Source: Pelagophyceae sp. CCMP2097 (Eukaryota > Sar > Pelagophyceae). Taken from it: a stretch of 40,555 bases of DNA. A program made the position numbers and the translations under genes. The stretch is taken from NCBI GenBank assembly GCA_026770575.1, contig MU657175.1, positions 432,707-473,261 of the forward strand, read 5' to 3'. Under the pieces are notes generated by a model. It ran no database searches. It saw nothing but the letters and a program-made list of their open reading frames with translations, and was not told the origin of the DNA. Shown here in pieces: positions 1 through 10,551 of this stretch (positions are counted from its first letter, which is position 1; every line of letters starts with the position of its first letter).

Positions 1-614
1 CCGTCTTCTTCGCTTTTGTGCGGATCTTCGGGCCCGTCCTGGGACCCCGCCATCGCGTTGGTTCTTCCCTCTTCACGTATCGTGCGCCTTAACAATCTCG
101 AGCTACCATGAGAGAAGGACACTCGGAACGGGAGTTGAGTTATGGTAGAGAGAGATATGGGTCGGGGCGTATCTTTCCATATCTCTCTCTCTCAGCCCCC
201 GGGCGGTTCCGTCCACCGGAACCGGCAGAGTACGCGGCCGCGCCGACGCGACCTCAAGGCGCCATCCCAACTTGGAACCCAAGAAGGCCGTCGACGAATG
301 GGACATTCCTGCAAAGGGTTCCATGGCGACATGACGGACGTGCCGACGAACACCACTGAACCAACGTCGGTCTCTAGATCCGCAAAGAAGGGTCGTTCCT
401 ACTGCGTTTTGAAAAAAAGGGCGTTTCATGGGCTCCTCCTGGCACTACCATGAGTCCTGCCCGTCGGACCCGGCTCTCGTAACAAGTCGGCTAGCCGTTA
501 GCGCCCGGGGTAGCCTTTTCCAAACGGCTTTAGACGGTTCCTCCTTCCTTTCTCGTCGTGTCGTGTCCGTTTACACGAGGTGGAACAGGAATCTGCCAAG
601 AACAAGTCATAGCC
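1..614. other. No confident gene
   Basis: Several overlapping ORFs of about 65-110 codons occur on both strands, but none has a recognisable domain, a targeting signal or convincing splice partners. The stretch probably holds flanking and 5' sequence of the methyltransferase gene that follows. A short inverted repeat at 147-190 is listed separately. An upstream exon of the next gene could lie here unseen. Confidence 0.4.
147..190. repeat. Inverted repeat with GA/TC-rich arms
   Basis: Positions 147-160 are exactly reverse-complementary to 177-190 (14 bp), with a 16-base loop. The arms are made of AGAGAG/CTCTCT plus ATATGG/CCATAT. It could be a hairpin or simply two opposed microsatellite tracts; function is unknown. 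Confidence 0.6.
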
Positions 615-2029
615 ATGGAGGATGAGGCCCTGGCAAGAATCGTGCAACACGGCGACTGATCGGACGACGGCGACAGCGACGGCGACTCGGACGGCGACGG
701 CGACAAAGAGGCGACGGGCGGCGGCGGCGACGAGGCGCCCGGCGTCTCCGTCGAGTCCGAGTCATCTGAGGCGGCCTCGGACGCGTCGTCTTCGAGCGCG
801 GACGAGGCCGACGAGGCGCTCGTCGATGCGCTCTCAGAGGCATTCGAAGACGAGGCGCAAACAATCATCCCGCAGTCAAATCGGGACCTCGCGAAGCAGC
901 TCGAGCTGCGCGGCGCCATCCGGTCGTCGGCAGTGGCGGTGCGTTCTTCCCCGAGGGTTTGACGGCGGCGCGGTCCTCGGGTTTGACTGCGGCACGGTCC
1001 TCGCCGCGCCGCCGCCTGCGCGGCGGTCCGACGCCAAGCTAGGCGGCGTTCCGCGTCGTGGACCGGTCGGCTTACACGCCGGCGCGGTACCGAGGGTGCG
1101 CGTTTGATGACATGCCCCTCCGTCTACACGACGACGAGGCCGGATGTGTCCTCCATTTAAGTGCGCCCTCAATCTACGCGGCGGCGCTCGAGGCGCTGGA
1201 TTTGCAAAAGAGCCTCAGGCTCTCTTTGCTCAACCTCGGATCTGGCGCCGGGTACTTTTCCGCGCTGGCGTCGAAGCTCGTCGGCGACACCGCCATCCAC
1301 CACTGCATCGAAAAGTGCCCCAAACTCACGCAACGCTGCCGCAATACCTTTGCAAACGACGGCGGCCTCCGGCACGTTAGAGTGCACACAGCGTCGGCCT
1401 TTGATTTGGACTTTGAAAGCAGCTTCCTCTTCGATCGCATTTACTGCGGCGCCGGGGCGCGGGCCGCCGACGCAATGCTCTTTTCGCGCCTCCTCAAACC
1501 CGGCGGAATCATGGTCGGGCCCTTCAAGTTTGAGCCGGCCGAAATCGGCTCGACGCTCGGCGCGCGCGTCCGATCGCAGGCTCTAATCAAAATCACCAGA
1601 ACCCGCCCCGGTGAAGCGCCGCTCCTCCACGTCGACGAGTTCATGGCCGTGCAGTTCACGCCGCTGAGCCGATTGCGGCCGCCCGGTTCGCCGCGGCTCG
1701 AGCTGCGCGGGCCGGAATGGGGCCGCGATTCGCCAGAGCTCTTCCCACCCCCGTTCCACGCGGCCGTGCGCTTGCTCGCGCGCGCATCGGCGGCGCGGCC
1801 GCCGGCGCCGGCGGCGCACCGGCTGCCGTGGCACGTCCGAGTCTGGGAGATGAACATTCTCACTTTTCTCGCCTAGTACGACGACGTCGCCGACCCGCCC
1901 GCAGGCCCCGAAGCCGGCATCTGCGCCGACTGCGGCGCCGAGCGCGCGCGGTGCGGCCGCTGCACGCGCGACTGCCAGACGACGGCGTGGCTTGCGCACA
2001 AACTCGCCCGCGCCCCGCCAGAGCCCTGA
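615..2029 (+). CDS. Protein-L-isoaspartate O-methyltransferase-like protein with MYND-like tail
   Basis: PCMT family enzymes methylate isoaspartyl residues in damaged proteins using S-adenosylmethionine. Exon 1 (to 938) encodes an Asp/Ser-rich acidic stretch and the family segment NRDLAKQLELRGAIRSS. A GTGCGT-AG intron (939-1042) is followed by DRSAYTPARYRG, the ISAP-like LSAPSIYAAALEAL, and SAM motif I LNLGSGAGYFSALASK. A late motif, LKPGGIMVGPF, also fits. The exon 2 frame meets TAG at 1874-1876. After it the same frame continues with C-x2-C, C-x2-C-x3-C and W-x3-H spacing resembling a MYND finger, ending at TGA 2027-2029. A short intron ending at that TAG is likely but its donor is unresolved. 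The ATG at 615 is followed in frame by TGA at 657-659, before the acidic stretch, so the true start is uncertain. The methyltransferase identity is firm; the ends are not. Confidence 0.75.
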
Positions 2030-2183
2030 AGGGCCGCTCCACGTCGCACGTCACGCCGCACACATATAGCCGAAAGACCGATCCGACCGACGATCTTTCG
2101 CCGACGCTTCCAAGCGTCTATGTACATGTTCATATTACCTTGCCTCCGAGTCGGACTCGGAGGGCCCGGAAGAGCGCCGTCGT

Positions 2184-3826
2184 TCACGCCGTCCACCACG
2201 GCTTGGATTGGACGCTCGAGTGTGCGGCCATGCACAGGTCGCAGACGTGAACGTCCAGCTCGATGCCGTCCCACCGCTTGCCTTCTTTGTACTTTTGCGG
2301 CGGTAGCGGGCCGCGCGCCGTGTAGCGGGCCCAGAGCGTGTCGTTCTTGACCACCTGGTCGAGGTACGCCGCGAGCTCGGCGGGGCCTAGAAGAGCGCAG
2401 TGGCTCCACACCCAGCTCGAGGGGGGGCGCATTCGGAACGCCTTTCTGACCCGGCGGGGGTTGCTAGGTCCACCGGGCCACGTCCCCGGTTAAGAGATGC
2501 GGCCACACACACACACACACCCGCGTAGTCGTGTACGTTGATGAAGGGCGGGTACTCGCTGGCCTTTTCGTAGATGAGCGGGCTGCCGCAGTAGACGGGG
2601 ATCATGCCGCTGCTCCACATGTGGCCCCACTTTTCGGTTACGTAATCATCTATAGGCCTACGATTCCGTTCAAAGAAGCCAAAGATAGTTGTCTATGGGC
2701 CTGCGGGACTCGTCTTTGAATTATCTAAAGGGACCGTCTCAATGGGACCGTCTCAAAGACGATCCGACGGCCAACGGACGCCGATGAATGCAAGTTCTCG
2801 AAGGTGATTGCAAACGGCATCTGCCGCAGCGCCTCAATCTTGCAGTCAGTAAAGGCCATGTTACGCTTGCACTGCGGTACCTACCGTGCCAGTGACACAA
2901 GTCAAAAAGGCGCAGAAAAAGGCTCTCCGAGTCCGCGACGCTGTCGAGAAAACGTCAAAGTTCTTTTCACATGTACCCGCGAACTTGACGTCGACGCCGT
3001 GCTGCGATAGGGCCTTCAAGTAGTCCAAGCGCCATCCGTTGCAATCAGATACGAAGACGACGGACCCTGCCACGCGGCTCTCCGGCCTTGTCGGCAACGG
3101 CCGCGCGTCCCATTGAATGTCGCTCCTGCGGAAGAACTCGTAGACCACGTCGGAATGCCTGCGGGCGGCGTTGTTTTGCGATTGGGAGCACTGAGTCGGA
3201 GCATGGAGTCGCACCTGGAATACGAGAGGACTATTGTAGAACCGTCTCCGTCCATGCACCCGCCGCCCCGGCAAGACTCGTAGGAGAGCACGCCGTGGAT
3301 CGACGTCTTGGGGCCGCCGTTGAACGCGCGCAAGTTTTGAAGTGTCGCCTGAATGAATTCTTGTCGGTTTATCCTTCAAGTTGTGTCGGCTTGGGGCCCC
3401 GGCCGTTCTTCACCCGACCACGCGCGTTCGGCCCTCACGTCTGCCGTTCCCGCGTCGTCGGCGTATTTGCAGGGCACGACGCAGATCTTGCCCAGGTTGG
3501 GGCCGCGCCTGCGCAAGAGCGTGGCGCGGGCCGTCTGTGGGAGTGAAGACACACTTGAGCCATCTTGGGGCCTTTTCAAACACAGCCATGGCCTTTTCCG
3601 GAAACGGTTCAACCCAGCGGAAGAGCGGTCTTGCGCGCATCTTGCCGCGGAATCTTTGCGCGAGGGCCAGGTTCGCCGCTTGGGCGGGGGCTTGGAAGAA
3701 TGGGAGCGACTCGACCGGTACATGATCATCCATCGGCCAATCCACGCGCAACCCAAACGGGTCCGGCAGGCCCGGGTCCACGCCCAGCGCCACCGCCAGG
3801 ATCAAGGCGAGGCGCGCGAGCGTCAT
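2184..3826 (-). CDS. GT10 (alpha-1,3-fucosyltransferase-like) glycosyltransferase
   Basis: GT10 enzymes transfer fucose from GDP-fucose to glycans in the Golgi lumen. The start at 3826 gives a hydrophobic signal or anchor, MTLARLALILAVALG. Likely exons are 3826-3584, 3534-3439, 3348-3260, 3158 to about 2960, 2880-2769, 2649-2521 and 2386-2184. The joined product has PFAITFEN, then DYVTEKWGHMWSSGMIPVYCG and PLIYEKASEYPPFINV, which match the GT10 donor-binding region (FENS...YVTEK...VP.Y.G.P...FI...F). The last exon reads GPAELAAYLDQVV and ends in a Cys-x2-Cys region. The 2387-2520 intron begins with an alternating GT run of about 17 bases. Donor use at the end of exon 4 and the junction at 2650-2768 are unresolved. 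A 42-base piece of exon 6 recurs at 28019-28060. Family assignment is strong; acceptor specificity is unknown. Confidence 0.78.
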
Positions 3827-4373
3827 CCCCCGACGATCCTTCTTTTGATGTTTTACAAGTGTGTGATCGTTTATGACCTGAACCCCGGGGGTTTCATTTT
3901 GAATAATTCAAAAGTCGCATTGTCTGGGCTTGAAATACACAAACACACAATTTTGCGGTATCGCGTTTCCGGAATTCCGGACGCTCCAAGGGCGGTGCGC
4001 GAGGCCGTGCGAGTCGACGCCTCGAGAGGCCGCGCGCGAGGCAACCCGAAAGCCTCGCAATTCCTCGAGGGTTTGTGAGTGGTGACTGTCTACGAAAAAG
4101 GCAATTTCGGCGTCGCTGGACCGCCGCCGTCGCGTGTTCCGAGGTATTGACGCGGTGGGTCCACAGACCCTCTACGGACCTGAGGGAGCTGCATCGGGAC
4201 CCGGCGGCCTTGACGAGTTTGAAAATCTAATGTCGTATAACTGTGTGTCCATGAACCGCGCGCGCGTGGCCGAGCGCGTGTGCGTCGGTACGCGCCGTGG
4301 TCAGTATGCGCCGACGGTGGCATTCCCGCCGATAGGCGCGTCGAGGACTGTCATTCCCGCGGGGCCGCGCGAC
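3827..4373. other. Intergenic, no gene seen
   Basis: This lies between the fucosyltransferase 5' end and the 3' end of the hydrolase gene. It includes an AT-richer stretch at about 3840-3960, plausibly promoter and 5' UTR of the minus-strand fucosyltransferase. The ORFs in it look like GC-driven shadows. Confidence 0.4.
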
Positions 4374-6719
4374 CTACCGCGCCCGGCGTCTCGCGGGCGC
4401 GCGGAGACGGGGCCCCTCTGCGGTGTCTTTCGATGCGGACCGTGTGGACGCTGCGCCTCGCTCCGCCACGTTTTCGAGCGCATTCCATGGAGGCGCGAGG
4501 AAGCGGTCCTCGATGGCGTGCGGCATCAGCCTCTGCCGCAGCGATACGTCTCCGGGCGAAAGGCCGCAGACGTGCTTGGCCAGGAAGAACGCGATTCGGA
4601 GGTGCGCGATGCGCGGCCTGCGTTGCCGCTGAGCTTTTGGCGCGGCGTTTTCGGACGCACCGGTGCGTGGAATGCGTTCCGTCGACCATAACCATATGCT
4701 TCTCGCCGCCATGGCGGGCGTGGAGCTTTTCCACGTGGTGCATGGGCACGAACACGTCGTCGCCTAAAAGCGTCTCCGGGGCCGACGGCCGCGGATGAGG
4801 CTCCGCCGACGAATGAGGCTCGGCAGATGAGTCTCCGCTGACGCTGCTCCTCGCGTGCGGCGATGAACATCGTCGGCGTGATGGACGAGGCAATGCGCGC
4901 GGACCTGTCGTCGGCGTGCTCGCCGCATCAACGTCGCGGGCCATGCCGCTCGTGCCGGGGCGCCCGTCCTCGCAAACCGGTCTTACGCGTCTACGTCTGC
5001 GAGGTCGAACCTTGCCCGGTCAAGGACCGACTCGCGGAGCATGCTGAGCAGGCAACCGCCGAGGACCGCGCCCGTCAGTCCGGCGCGCTTGCAAAGGTCA
5101 GAGGCCAAGGCGGGCAGCGAGGCGAAGGGCCCGTCTGCGACGACGCAATTGACGCTCGGGTCTAACTCTTGCGCGTAGAGCCTACGCAGAAAGTGTCTAC
5201 GTAAAGTTCGAGGCGGGGCAGACGCACAGCGCGGCGACGGATCCCATCGATCGACCCCAGACGGCAATCTTCGCCGGCGCCTGCCGGCGCCTGCGAAGGT
5301 GCTGCACGACCGCGGCGACGTCGTGCTTCTCCTTGAAGCCCAGCGAGACGAACTCGCCGTCGCTGATTCCGGAACCCGCGAAATCGAACGAGACGACGGA
5401 GAGGCCCAATGCCAGGCAAACGGACAGGTTGGATAGCACCTCCAGCCTCGAAGACGCATTGCCGTGCAAGTACACCACGCAGGGCGCGGCTTCAGAAGTG
5501 GCCCACTGCGAGCACTGCAGCTTGAGACCTCTGCCGTTTAACACGACGAAATCAGTCCTCTGGACGTCAACGCCGTCGAAAACGAATCGCATCGGTCCCA
5601 GCTCGCGCATCGAATACACGGCGCGCGGCGGCCGGATCAACATCTTCACCAAGTTCTCGTACGAGCCGCGGACCTACACATTGACGCGCTCGCGACGTCC
5701 GCGTCGACCTTTGACGCGCGACAGTCTTCCTTTTCGTTTCGGTGGTACAACGCCGTCGCAAACGGCTCGCAGCGGGGTGAGCTCGTAGCGCCGGTCTCCC
5801 TGGTCGTCCTCGACGACTGCGCAGGCACCGGCGCAGAAGCGGTTGATGATTCGTTGGCGCGCAAAGGCTCTTTCCTCGCCCAGGCCTGCAGAAGCGCCTA
5901 CGTCCCTGTTCTTTGCAAGGCGCTGCCAGCGGGGAGAGGCGCGATCTGCCATCGGGTGGACGCACCGAGCATCTTGGAGAAGGCGGCGTCGTCGAGGGCC
6001 GGTTCCGTTGAGAAGGCGGCGCACCATCTGTCATCCGCGTCAGGCACACTTTCTCGCCGATGCGGCCGCGGTAACGCTGAAACGCGGCACAGGCGCTGCG
6101 TCTCCAACAGGGCCGTCCACCTGGCTCTTGGAATCCGCCGTGCACATTGCAGTCAGGAGACGCAACACTCGACAAGACAAACGGACAAGGCGCACCGAAA
6201 ACGCCCAAGACTCCACAAGACACGAGACGGCGCTCGACGCACCAGTCGTGGTCGTCGTGCGCGTGGAAGAACCGGAGGACGCAGGCCCGACTGCGGCCTG
6301 ACGGGAGCCGTGTCGCCCCGCGCCTCGCAGGAACCACGCACCGACGAGCCTGAGCCGGAAGCCGCCCTGCGGCTGGATGGCGCAGTCGTCGGGGTGCAGG
6401 GAGAGGGCGCCGACAAAGCCCGCGGCGTCTGTGCCGCCGGCGGGCCCGGCGACAACGTCTGAGTAGAACTTCAGGACGGGTTCCTACAAACAACGTAGAA
6501 TTTCAGGATCGGCTCCTGCAGACACCGTCGCAGGCCGCGGGGCGAGCATTTGGGTTCGAGGAGGCCGCGCCAGGATCGAGGAGGCCACACCGTCCAGGCA
6601 AGACATACCACGCCGTCGAGGACGAAGAAGCGGCCTTTGCCGTAGAACAAATTCGATCCGGACTCTTTAAACACCCAGCTCGCCCGCCGCGGCAGCGCAG
6701 CGGCGCCGGGCGACGCCAT
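4374..6719 (-). CDS. PH domain-alpha/beta hydrolase fusion protein
   Basis: Reconstructed exons are 6719-6612, 6483-6342, 6095-5966, 5885-5716, 5673-5228, 5181-4987, 4904-4843, 4763-4661 and 4617-4374, about 532 residues. The N-terminal third is a PH domain: ASWVFKESG, GRFFVLDG, VLKFYSDVV, GALSLHPDDCAI, RFSVTAA and DRWCAAFS. The rest resembles plant and protist alpha/beta hydrolases. RPPRAVYS is followed by VVYLHGNASSRLE (oxyanion loop) and the nucleophile elbow GRSMGS (Ser). ADGPFASL and FVPMHHVEKLH carry the likely acid region, and VDGTHST the His. Phases close exactly at every join except exon 3, which carries one extra base at 6042. The link between the PH part and the hydrolase uses a 42-nt intron (5715-5674). 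If that is instead a real stop, there are two adjacent genes. PH domains usually bind phosphoinositides, so a membrane-associated hydrolase is inferred; the substrate is unknown. Confidence 0.7.
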
Positions 6720-6906
6720 GCCGCTGCGCGGCGCTGCCGCAGCGGCCGACGTCTCGGACTCGGAATATCGACGGGCCCGGGAATCCGAACGAAAGCGACA
6801 CGCGCGGAACAAATCCTCGTTGTCGAGAACTCACTTTTGGCGACGGAAACTTTTCGACGGCGGAGCGGAGAGCGGCGCGACGCGCTTGACCGCGCCTCTG
6901 ACGGTG
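6720..6906. promoter_or_regulatory. Shared divergent promoter region
   Basis: Only 187 bases separate the start codon of the minus-strand PH-hydrolase gene (6719) from the proposed start of the plus-strand polymerase (6907). Both 5' UTRs and promoters must lie here, or overlap coding sequence. No TATA-like element is obvious. This is inferred from gene layout only. Confidence 0.45.
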
Positions 6907-9900
6907 ATGCTGCGGTATGGCCGGCACATGCGGCGGGTCACGTCGCGCGCGAGCCCGAACCCGCCACCGCCTCCGCCGCCGCCGCGCGCGCCCGTTCGCA
7001 TGCCTAGCCGGGCCCCCGGCTTCCAAGGACAGTACGGCGCGCCGCCGATCCCGATCCCGGCCGCTGCGCCGGCCCCGAAAGTCTTTGTGAGTGCCTTGGG
7101 CGGCGTCCCACGTACAGCCGTTGACGACGGGCCTTTGGGGGGGCCCTTTGGAGTGGGCACCGCGCGGCCCCTTGGAGTGGGCCCTTTCGAGTGGGCGCGT
7201 AGGTGCTGCCGATGCGTTTGGCGGACGTGGCTGTCGTGAATAGCGTGGACGCGGCAAAGGCGGTCTCCGATCATCTTTTGGAAGTGCTCGCCTCGGACCC
7301 GCTTCAAGTCTTCTCTGTGGAAGTCACGTGCGACCTCGACCTGAAGAATCAAGGCCCCGTGGGCAATGGCCGCCTGACGTCACTGTCCTTATATGCAGGC
7401 CCCAACTTTTGGTTCACCGGAGCGGACGGCAACGGCCACGTTCGAGGCGCCGCTTTATTCGTAGACGTCCTGGACCGCGAAGTCTTGCACGCTTTCAAGC
7501 CGTGGCTCGAGAGTCGAGCGAAAAAGGTGTGGCACGACTACTCAATAAGTCGGCACGTGGTTGAGCAAGGCGGCCTTTTGCTCGGAGGCTTCTCCGGCGA
7601 TGTCAAACACATGTCCGCTTTCAGAGACCCGCAGCGCACCGATGGCGCTTTATCGGCGCTGGCCTACGACTTGATCGGCCTGGAGCCAATCGACGACTTG
7701 GCAAATGGGTTTCCCGTGTTCTTCAAACAGCTGGAGAGGTCGGGTCTCGACGCGATGAAGCAATGGGTCTCGCGGACGCAGGGCGAGCCGGAGACGCGAG
7801 ACGCGTTCATCTCCTACGCGGCCTACGAGGCCAGGACCCTCTGGCAAGTGCGCCAGGCGTTGCAGAAGAAGTTGGAGGCTGAGGAATGGCGACCCAACAT
7901 TCCACTGTCCGCCGATGCCGTGGTGGAGACGGACGCCGACGCCTACGCATCGTTCTTTGTGCCGCTTTGCCAGGTGCTGACCGAGATGGAGCGCCACGGT
8001 GTTTTTGTCGATGCAAGTCGCCTCGACGCAGCCATCTCTTTGGCCGAAGACCGCAAAGTCCACTTGCGCGAGCAGTTCAGCGAATGGGCCTTTAAAGCTT
8101 TAGGGGCCGTCGGCGCGTACGTGAACCCGTCTTCGACGGCGCAGTTGCAGACTTTGCTGTACGGCGGGATTAAAAAGCCCATGGGAAGGATTCTCCACAA
8201 GCGCAAGGAGCGCGTCCCTTCCCAAAGGCTCTTCGACATCCCAAAGGGCGCAGTCGAGGCGACGCGGCAGCGCAACGCGAAGCTGGTGTCGTTGATGCCA
8301 GACTCTTTTGCCATGCTCGGTTCAAGGCAGCGTCCTAATCTCCAGAGTACTTGCTGGGTCTGAAGCACATGCCCAGATTTGCGCCGTCAACATTCGGATA
8401 GGCGTCGTCAACGTCGTCGCCATGCGGGCGACGTGCCAGGCGCGCGGTTTGAGCAGGCAAGGCTCTTTAGACGATCTCATTGACGCCGTCTTGGAAGACG
8501 CCGACCGTCTGCAGCCGACGCAGGGCGCGGTGGACGAAACGCAGGGTGCGCTGTGGGACAAATTCCAGGGTGAGGTGGACCTTTCGCAAGTGCGCGCGCA
8601 GACTTTATTCCTCTTAAAGGCGGTGGGCCAAGGCAGGCTTGCGCCGTCTTCGTTCACCGGCGACGGGCATCCGGCCGTTCTCAGCTCCGACCTCTACAAG
8701 TTTGCCGGCACGGACCCTGCAAACGGCGTCTTTGGGACTGCCTACGACCTTCTCGGCGGCACGAAATCGGCGGCCGAGCTGTGCCTCGCGGTCCACTGCA
8801 TTTGGCAACTCCAGCAGGTGGAAAAGGCCATGGGCACTCTGCTCCGGCCTCTCTCACAACACGCCGATGGGCATTCGAGGGTCCACGCGCAATTCAACGT
8901 CGTCTCGGCGACGGGACGGATTTCTTCGAAAAGGCCTTGCCTCGAGAATCAACTTTCCGCGGGGAAAGACGTCTACAACGTCCGAGCCGCGTTCCGCGCC
9001 GCGCCGAATTGCGCCTTGATCGTCGCAGACTACGCCAATCTCGAACTCTCGCTCCTTGCGCACCTCTCCGGCTGCCCGTGAGTGCCCGGGAAACGCGGTC
9101 AAAAGGGCCCGGGTGGATGCACCGGGGGCCTACGACGCGGCAAGAGTGCGCCGCGTAGGTCGATGCTCGCCTCGTTCGCCGCCGGTGGCTGCTTCCATGC
9201 CCGCACCGCCGCGGCTCTGCACGCGCACGTTTCCACCGCGCTCGCTGCCGGCGAAGTCGTCGTCGAGGCGGACGCCGCGGGGACGCCGCTGTTGAGCGAC
9301 GTGTTTTTGAAAGAGTGCACAGAGGCGAGGATGGTAAGTCTGATTGATCGTTGGACACCGATTGATTGATGATTGATCGTTGGACCGATTGATTGAGATC
9401 CGTCGGAGACGGATCAGAGGCTGGTCGGGTCAAAGCGCCACTGCGGCAAAGAGCCGCTCAACGACCCCTGACGCAGGTCAATTTCGCCATGACTAAAAAT
9501 CAGCGCGCCAAAGCGCTGGCCTCGCACCTCAAATGCGACCTCGACGCGGCAAAGGCGCTCATCACCGCGTGGCACGCCGCCTTCCCGGGGGTGAAAGAGT
9601 GGCGGTCGAAAAACGAAAAGGCGGCGGAAGGCCAAGGCTACGTCACCACACTCCTCGGCCGCCGGCGCTATCTCCCGCTGGCCAAGTCTAAAGTCGCAGA
9701 CGAGCGCAACGACGCGCTGCGCTTCGCGAGGCACGCGCCGCTGCAAGGTGCTCTCCTGCAACCCCGGCAGTCCCCTGCAATCGTCTCGCCGCCCCACGCC
9801 TCCCGCAGGCTCGACGGCGGACATGCTCACGGTGGCCGTGGTGCAGCTCTCGCGGTCTGAAACGCTGCGGTTGCTCGGGTGGAAATTGCTGGCACAGGTC

Positions 9901-10077
9901 CAGGACGGCGTGCTCTTCGAGGGCCCCGCGGCGTCGGCGGAAGAGGCCCAACTCGAGGTCCAGCGCGTCATGGAGCTGCGCGACGGCGGCGTATCACTCC
10001 GCTTACAGCTGCGCGTCGACGCGCGCGTCGCCGACGACTGGGCAGAGGCCCGAAGGATGAAAGACGAAGGACGATAG
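6907..10077 (+). CDS. Family A organellar DNA polymerase (POP-like), active sites degenerate
   Basis: Exons 6907-7086, 7203-8319, 8402-9077, 9159-9333, 9477-9747 and 9809-10077 join in phase to about 895 residues. The N-terminus is Arg-rich, then proline-rich, and could be an organelle presequence. Residues from about 70 form a DEDD-type 3'-5' exonuclease fold (KVWHDYSISRHVVEQGG, GDVKHMSAF, AYEARTLW). A SAP-like segment, MRATCQARGLSRQGSLDDLI, precedes the polymerase domain. Motif A reads ADYANLELSLLAHLSG, the O-helix region EARM-VNFAMTKNQRAK, and the motif C region LLAQVQDGVLFEGP. Compared with E. coli Pol I, the first Asp of motif A and Asp882 are kept. The expected Arg754, Lys758, Tyr766 and Glu883 appear as Cys, Arg, Lys and Gly. 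Exonuclease acidic residues are also changed. It is a full-length, well-spliced gene, so it is probably expressed, but catalytic competence is doubtful. Confidence 0.85.
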
Positions 10078-10551
10078 TAACCGTAATCATACTCCCACCT
10101 CGCGCGCCGGGCCTACCCCCCCTCAAAGACGAGAGCCCGAATATGGCGTGCCGACGGTGCGCCGCCGGGCGCGCCTCGTCCAAAGCACCGGCGGTCGGGC
10201 GTCGGCCGGGTCGCGTCGGCGCCGGTCAAGGGCCGCGCGCGCGGTGCGGCCGCCGTCCGAGTCGCGGCGGCGGCGGCGTGGGCCCGCCGCGAGCGCGGCC
10301 GCGGGGCAAGACGTAGCAGCAACCTCCCCGGGCCGCTTGCCGCTTGCCGCTTTGGTCTGTCGCGCGCGGTCCTTCTGCGGCGCCGCGCGCGCGCTCGGAC
10401 GGCGGGCGCGTGCTCAAGGGGCCTTGTCCGATGTTCTCATGTCGGGTAATATCTATATCTTGTGGGTAAAGTCTGCAAATTCAGGATAACATGGGGTAAA
10501 GTACCTCGGAACGAATACCGGTCGTCATCGTAAGGCCCACCGCCGTCCGCC
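10078..10551. other. Intergenic, low-complexity GC-rich stretch
   Basis: This lies between the polymerase stop and the threonine dehydratase start. The middle part (10150-10330) is extremely GC-rich and translates as Arg/Ala-rich low complexity in every frame. A more AT-rich segment at 10430-10500, with two GGGTAAAG-like tracts, may be the promoter of the next gene. No gene is supported. Confidence 0.45.

Noticed and set aside
3535..3550. Introns of about 16-20 nt in the fucosyltransferase gene (exon 1 to 2).
   Set aside because: A 49-nt intron with a GTGTTT donor gives the same frame and matches the length of other introns here.
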